Shown: in pieces, positions 8,213-10,909 of the stretch
Layout of the letters: the number at the start of each line of letters is the position of its first letter
How positions within the stretch are numbered: position 1 is the stretch's first letter
Assembly: GCA_004151065.3 (NCBI GenBank)
Contig: NWUY0300020799.1
Coordinates: forward strand, 17,686-28,594
From: Larix sibirica
Lineage: Eukaryota > Streptophyta > Pinopsida > Pinales > Pinaceae
Direction: 5' to 3'
Length of the DNA stretch: 10,909 nt
Program-made: the position numbers and the translations under genes
The notes under the pieces: generated by a model
What the model saw: only the letters and a program-made list of their open reading frames with translations
Told to the model about the DNA's origin: nothing
Database searches by the model: none

Positions 8213-9112
8213 CTAGTCATCGTCGAAAATTGACACAGTGGGAATTCTTGTCACCAATTGAGTTGCACTATGTTGTCTAGTTGGAGATTTTCCCTTGAAT
8301 ACCATACCAACAGACACCTTTTATAGAAAGTTTATTTTTTCTCCTAGCCTCGTCATTTCCTTGGTTTTCATATGAAGTTTGACATCTACCCAATGAGCCT
8401 TATCTTAAGTCTCATCAAGCTGTAACAAAATATATTTATTATCCTCCCTACTGTACATCAGTTCTTTTCCTAGCAAATCCTTCATATACCAATATAGAGA
8501 AATAGTCTTAACATACTTGGTATCTATCTTTCGAGAATATCCTACAACCTAGACCCAATGCTCCATGTCTACTTGAATTTCCATAGTTCCTAACGCATCT
8601 TGCTCACTCTTTACCCAATTCTAAACCACTGCAATTTCCTGTGGAATCAAAGGTGAGACAAACTTATGAAACACTTCCTTCCCATCCTTTGCCTCTTTCT
8701 AGACTCATGGAATGTGGGTTTGACCCTTTCCATTCTACCCACGACACGCTTGGCCCCAATTCACCATTTTTCAAGCAATATACTTGAACTCTATACCCCA
8801 AATTGAAAACCCCAATCTCCTCCAAAGAACCAAACTACAATACCTTGCAATAATATCCCCCTCACTCTTTGTTTTCTAGAGTCCTTTCGTAGGCATAATT
8901 TTGGCAATTAATTGTTGATTTGTAACCAATATATATCCTAAAGTATGGTCAACTTCAGGTGCATTGCAATGTGTCTGGTTTCCTTCCTCCATCATGTACC
9001 AACATGAGAGAGTTGTCATTCTGAACCTTACCATCATCACCTCAAGTGGGAGAGCCATTTCTTCCAAGTTGTGCCCCCTTCCTTTCAACCTTTTCCAACT
9101 ACACCCATCTCT
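8213..9112 (-). pseudogene. Decayed single-frame protein relic, unrecognised family
   Basis: A single minus-strand frame runs from 9112 down to a TAG at 8215-8213, about 300 codons. It is broken by stops whose lower coordinates are 8876, 8771, 8735, 8705, 8699, 8621, 8549, 8405 and 8321, with no frameshift needed. The longest clean stretches are 78, 47 and 35 codons. Readable pieces include ARYCSLVLWRRLGFSIWGIE, KEVFHKFVSPLIPQEIAVV, SEQDALGTMEIQVDMEHWV, YVKTISLYWYMKDLLGKELM, and NKYILLQLDET followed after one stop by DKAHWVDVKLHMKTKEMTRL. Composition is protein-like, with amphipathic and charged segments, unlike AT-rich noise. No catalytic motif, zinc knuckle or transmembrane segment is visible. 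It may be a retroelement ORF (for example a LINE ORF1 or gag) or a captured host-gene fragment; I cannot assign it. Confidence 0.5.
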
Positions 9113-9120
9113 CTATTTCA

Positions 9121-9279
9121 TTACAGACCTGAGTGCCAAGTACCCCAAGCAATACCCCCTTGTACTTGGTTGTATTCTAAATTTATATGTGTCCCTTCCT
9201 CCCTGCCAGACATCACCTCTCTTAGGAGGGCATGGCTAAGAAGCATGTCCACATTCCTCACCCAAATCAGGAGAGACAT
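9121..9279 (-). pseudogene. Short open frame upstream of the minus-strand relic
   Basis: An ATG at 9279-9277 opens a 52-codon minus-strand frame ending at TAA 9123-9121 (starts MSLLIWVRNVDMLLSHALL, later NLEYNQVQGGIAWGTWHSGL). It is in a different frame from 8213-9112 and ends 9 bases before that frame becomes open. The two could be parts of one ancestral protein separated by a frameshift. A third minus frame (KYKGVLLGVLGTQVCNEIERW) overlaps the same bases, so the true reading is uncertain. Confidence 0.25.
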
Positions 9280-9422
9280 TTAATCAAGTTTGTAAACATG
9301 TTTGATCAATATATAATTGTATAATATTCCAATACAATAAAGAATTCACATTAAAAAATGGTTAAATGGTTAAATGATCTATATACAAAATGGTCTTCAA
9401 TATCATGCTCTATAGAGCATAC

Positions 9423-9472
9423 CTTGCAAATACAATTCTACCAAATGGATATAGATTGGTCTCAATCTGATG
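9423..9472 (-). CDS. Candidate internal exon (50 bp) of a minus-strand host gene
   Basis: On the minus strand a pyrimidine-rich tract (tttttctcccactag) provides an acceptor at 9473, and GCAAG|GTATGC provides a donor at 9423/9422. The 50 bases read HQIETNLYPFGRIVFA plus two bases of the next codon. The reading phase is the one expected if the 75-bp exon at 9736-9810 is spliced to it, and this phase has no stop; at least one other phase has a stop near its start. The intron between them would be 263 bp. I do not recognise the protein. The next downstream exon is not identified. It could be a chance match to splice consensus, which is common in AT-rich DNA. Confidence 0.4.
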
Positions 9473-9608
9473 CTAGTGGGAGAAAAATTTGAGTTGGAGT
9501 GAGGGATCCTCATAATACAAAATAATTGGAATATGGTGTACCTAGGGATTGGTTCAACCCTTCTCTACAATGAATCTATACAAGTAGCTGTGATGGGAAA
9601 TAATTCCC

Positions 9609-9633
9609 CAACAACTATTGGGTGTAGTTGTTG
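9609..9633. repeat. Perfect 9-bp hairpin
   Basis: caacaacta (9609-9617) pairs with tagttgttg (9625-9633) around the 7-base loop ttgggtg. It lies in the middle of the proposed 263-bp intron between the two candidate exons. The stem is too short for a microRNA precursor. Confidence 0.7.
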
Positions 9634-9735
9634 CAGAGCAAAAGGATGAACAAACCCTAATATTGCAATCAAGAAAGATTTTCCTTTTTCTTTTTAAACA
9701 AACAACTTAAGCCCTAAGGGTATCAAGATACATAC

Positions 9736-9810
9736 CTTATTCCCAATGTTTGTAGTAGAATCCTCTGGTCTTGAGCTTTGCCTCTTCAATTTAGCTTCTT
9801 TCCGTAATTC
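9736..9810 (-). CDS. Candidate internal exon (75 bp) of a minus-strand host gene
   Basis: The minus strand shows a long pyrimidine-rich tract (ctttcacttt...tttccatttcag) as acceptor at 9811 and AATAAG|GTATGTATC as donor at 9736/9735, an excellent plant 5' splice site. The 75-bp exon is a multiple of three and reads 25 open codons: ELRKEAKLKRQSS, then RPEDSTTNIGNK. This is a basic, charged, probably helical segment followed by a polar linker, of the kind found in nuclear or regulatory proteins. Composition is clearly less AT-biased than the adjacent putative introns. It joins in phase to 9423-9472. The upstream exon is not visible; the minus strand above 9811 is occupied by an LTR-like sequence, so the intron there would be long. 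Gene identity is unknown. Confidence 0.5.
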
Positions 9811-10149
9811 CTGAAATGGAAACAAAAGAAAGTGAAAGCATAACAATAACCATGAAAATTATATAAAGAAACTTGCAAAATCAACAATTTCCATTTTCAA
9901 ATGAACAATAATTCATAAACACATGCACATATTCAGTATTGGACAGGAAAAGAGTTCATTTATATATTAGTGATAACAACAAATTACATAAAACAAATGG
10001 ATTTCTGTTTTCTTCCTCCCAGGTCACTTCAAACACTCCAACTCAAATCTTGTTCACCAAATATGCCCAAAAGATTCAAGGAGATCTTTAGCATAATAAA
10101 CCAATGGAAAACATAATGGAAAACTATGGTTCCATATATAGGATGAGAG

Positions 10150-10612
10150 GGATGTTGCAGAATGTGGATAAAGGATTGTATGAACAATTATGGTTTCTTC
10201 AAGCAACCAAGATAACACAATGGTTTGTAACCTCTTTTTCTTTCTCCTATGATATTTTTATATATTGAGGAGGGTAGTTGGGGAGTTAGAGGAAGTTATT
10301 CACGAGATATGGGAAGTTGGGAAATAGTCTCAACCAGAAAAACCCGTGAATAAAATTTTATTTTAATTTTTTACCCTTGTACGGACACATACATGGGCTA
10401 CAGTGATTAAAGTCACATATTTGTTGGAATATGTAGGTTTCATACAGGTAGGTCACGTATTTCTTGGAAAACATAGTTTTTAAAGAGATTTATTTTAGAT
10501 AGTGAATGTCCAATATGTTACAAGGGAAAAAGGGATGTATGCAACTCGGGATAAGGATAAGATCGACCACTATAACGTCTTAGGATAAATAGTGGAAAAA
10601 TATTTTATAACA
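10150..10612 (-). mobile_element. Probable LTR, minus orientation, 3' boundary uncertain
   Basis: The minus strand carries a purine tract AGGGGGAA (10622-10615), then TC, then TGTTATAAAAT starting at 10612. A polypurine tract immediately before a TG terminus is the signature of a 3' LTR. A TATA box follows at 10264-10257. A possible end is CTGCAACA near 10152, which gives TGTT...AACA inverted termini and a length of about 460 bp, but no target-site duplication confirms it. The element would lie in the upstream intron of the candidate gene whose exons are at 9736-9810 and 9423-9472. The second LTR would lie beyond the right edge of the window. Confidence 0.45.
10257..10264 (-). promoter_or_regulatory. 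TATA box of the LTR-like sequence
   Basis: The minus strand reads TATATAAA followed by aatatc, then a purine-rich stretch (ggagaaagaaaaagagg). It lies about 350 bases after the TGTTATAA start at 10612, a reasonable U3 length for a plant LTR. Confidence 0.4.
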
Positions 10613-10614
10613 GA

Positions 10615-10622
10615 TTCCCCCT
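10615..10622 (-). other. Polypurine tract
   Basis: AGGGGGAA on the minus strand, two bases before the proposed LTR start. In LTR retrotransposons this tract resists RNase H and primes plus-strand DNA synthesis. Confidence 0.45.
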
Positions 10623-10799
10623 AATGTGTGAGGTCAGAGAAGCATATGATGGACGAAATACATTATAACCTTTTTATATTGAGTGCATGAAGTAACCTGG
10701 AAGAAATCGCCTGATCATCATCCATAGGTAGGTAACAATAATCATCCAAGTAAGAGCTCTCTTTCCTGAGGTGGGCATACCCATGCTCAGAAATAACAA

Positions 10800-10864
10800 A
10801 GCATGGCCACGAATCAAGTACTAATCGGATCCATGAAGTATATATAAAAGTGAGCATGGCCACG
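10800..10864 (+). repeat. 12-bp direct repeat pair flanking a TATA box
   Basis: agcatggccacg occurs at 10800-10811 and again at 10853-10864, 53 bases apart. Between them lies ggatccatgaag and a TATA-like run. The second copy extends into CACGTG. Repeated GC-rich words around a TATA box resemble enhancer repeats of an LTR U3 or a small promoter. Confidence 0.7.
10839..10850 (+). promoter_or_regulatory. TATA-like box
   Basis: TATATATAAAAG on the plus strand between the repeated 12-mers. Most of it is also TATA-like on the minus strand, so direction is not settled by this alone. Confidence 0.35.
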
Positions 10865-10866
10865 TG
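10861..10866. promoter_or_regulatory. G-box CACGTG
   Basis: Perfect palindromic CACGTG, the core plant bZIP/bHLH binding site, 10 bases 3' of the TATA-like run. A single hexamer is weak evidence of function. Confidence 0.3.
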
Positions 10867-10889
10867 AATACAAAGTGTGTTGAATATGA

Positions 10890-10906
10890 TTGTCATTGAT
10901 GTCAAA
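10890..10906 (+). mobile_element. Copia-like internal 3'-end motif at the window edge
   Basis: TTGTCATTGATGTCAAA on the plus strand matches the minus-strand motif at 7240-7223 in 16 of 17 positions, and the preceding bases (tgttgaatatga against tgttggaaatattg) are also similar. In plant Copia elements this phrase is commonly followed by a purine tract and the 3' LTR, which here would fall just outside the window. Confidence 0.4.
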
Positions 10907-10909
10907 AGT

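Noticed and set aside
8964-9283. Plus-strand ORFs of 91 and 70 codons
   Set aside because: They are antisense to the minus-strand coding traces. Their proline and leucine richness is a reflection of the opposite strand.
10023-10091. Possible plus-strand terminal exon: strong acceptor (ttctgttttcttcctcccag), 22 codons, TAG and AATAAA at 10095
   Set aside because: No upstream plus-strand exon or start is visible and the reading is short. It sits inside the minus-strand LTR-to-exon interval. It is an attractive coincidence but not supportable alone.
10663-10905. Minus ORF of 80 codons with a possible short exon inside (acceptor ccacctcag, donor CCAG|GTTACT)
   Set aside because: It lies upstream of the polypurine tract as retroelement internal sequence would, but shows no RNase H or integrase motif. 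The splice signals are weaker than those at 9423-9810.
1-10909. CRISPR array, bacterial operon, rRNA or complete tRNA gene
   Set aside because: No regularly spaced identical repeats, no ribosome binding sites with adjacent ORFs, and no complete cloverleaf or conserved rRNA words were found.

Overview
This window looks like intergenic or intronic DNA from a large, AT-rich seed-plant nuclear genome. A conifer or other gymnosperm is plausible, but that is inference. The evidence is long stretches without open frames, simple-sequence repeats, decayed coding frames broken mainly by nonsense codons, LTR-retrotransposon-style signals, a tRNA-like B box typical of plant SINEs, and two small candidate exons with plant-type splice sites. 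A 2-base N gap at 6829-6830 marks an assembly join. Nothing suggests a prokaryote: there are no ribosome binding sites, operons or long intact ORFs.

Layout from left to right. 1-700: non-coding, ending in a compound (TA)13(GATA)9 microsatellite; a 21-bp direct repeat brackets this segment. 700-3040: AT-rich non-coding DNA with a minus-strand TATA box in an LTR-like setting near 1951. 3049-3100: an imperfect inverted repeat. 3122-4114: a decayed plus-strand protein frame of 331 codons that stays in one frame. 4211-5162: three kinds of local repeat (a 41-bp triplet, a strong hairpin and a diverged 275-bp duplication) and GT/AC microsatellites. 5400-5570: a minus-strand SINE-like B box. 5752-6708: two diverged copies of a roughly 374-bp sequence; the second copy stops exactly at a TGTTATAA terminus. 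6709-8210: a probable retroelement fragment, a tandem minus-strand motif resembling the end of a Copia internal region, and a very AT-rich stretch. 8213-9112: a second decayed single-frame coding trace, on the minus strand, with a further open frame just upstream of it. 9423-9810: two small candidate minus-strand exons separated by a 263-bp intron. 10150-10622: a minus-strand LTR-like start with a polypurine tract and TATA box. 10800-10909: a repeated 12-mer with a TATA box, a G-box and another Copia-like terminal motif on the plus strand.

No gene can be called intact. The best biological signal is the pair of compatible exons at 9423-9810, which suggest the window touches a long-intron host gene on the minus strand that has been invaded by retroelements. 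The two decayed frames match no family I can name with confidence; they are probably retroelement-derived or unrecognised repeat proteins. I see no convincing novel functional system. The items worth checking are the exon pair, the two in-frame relics and the precise breakpoint at 6708/6709.
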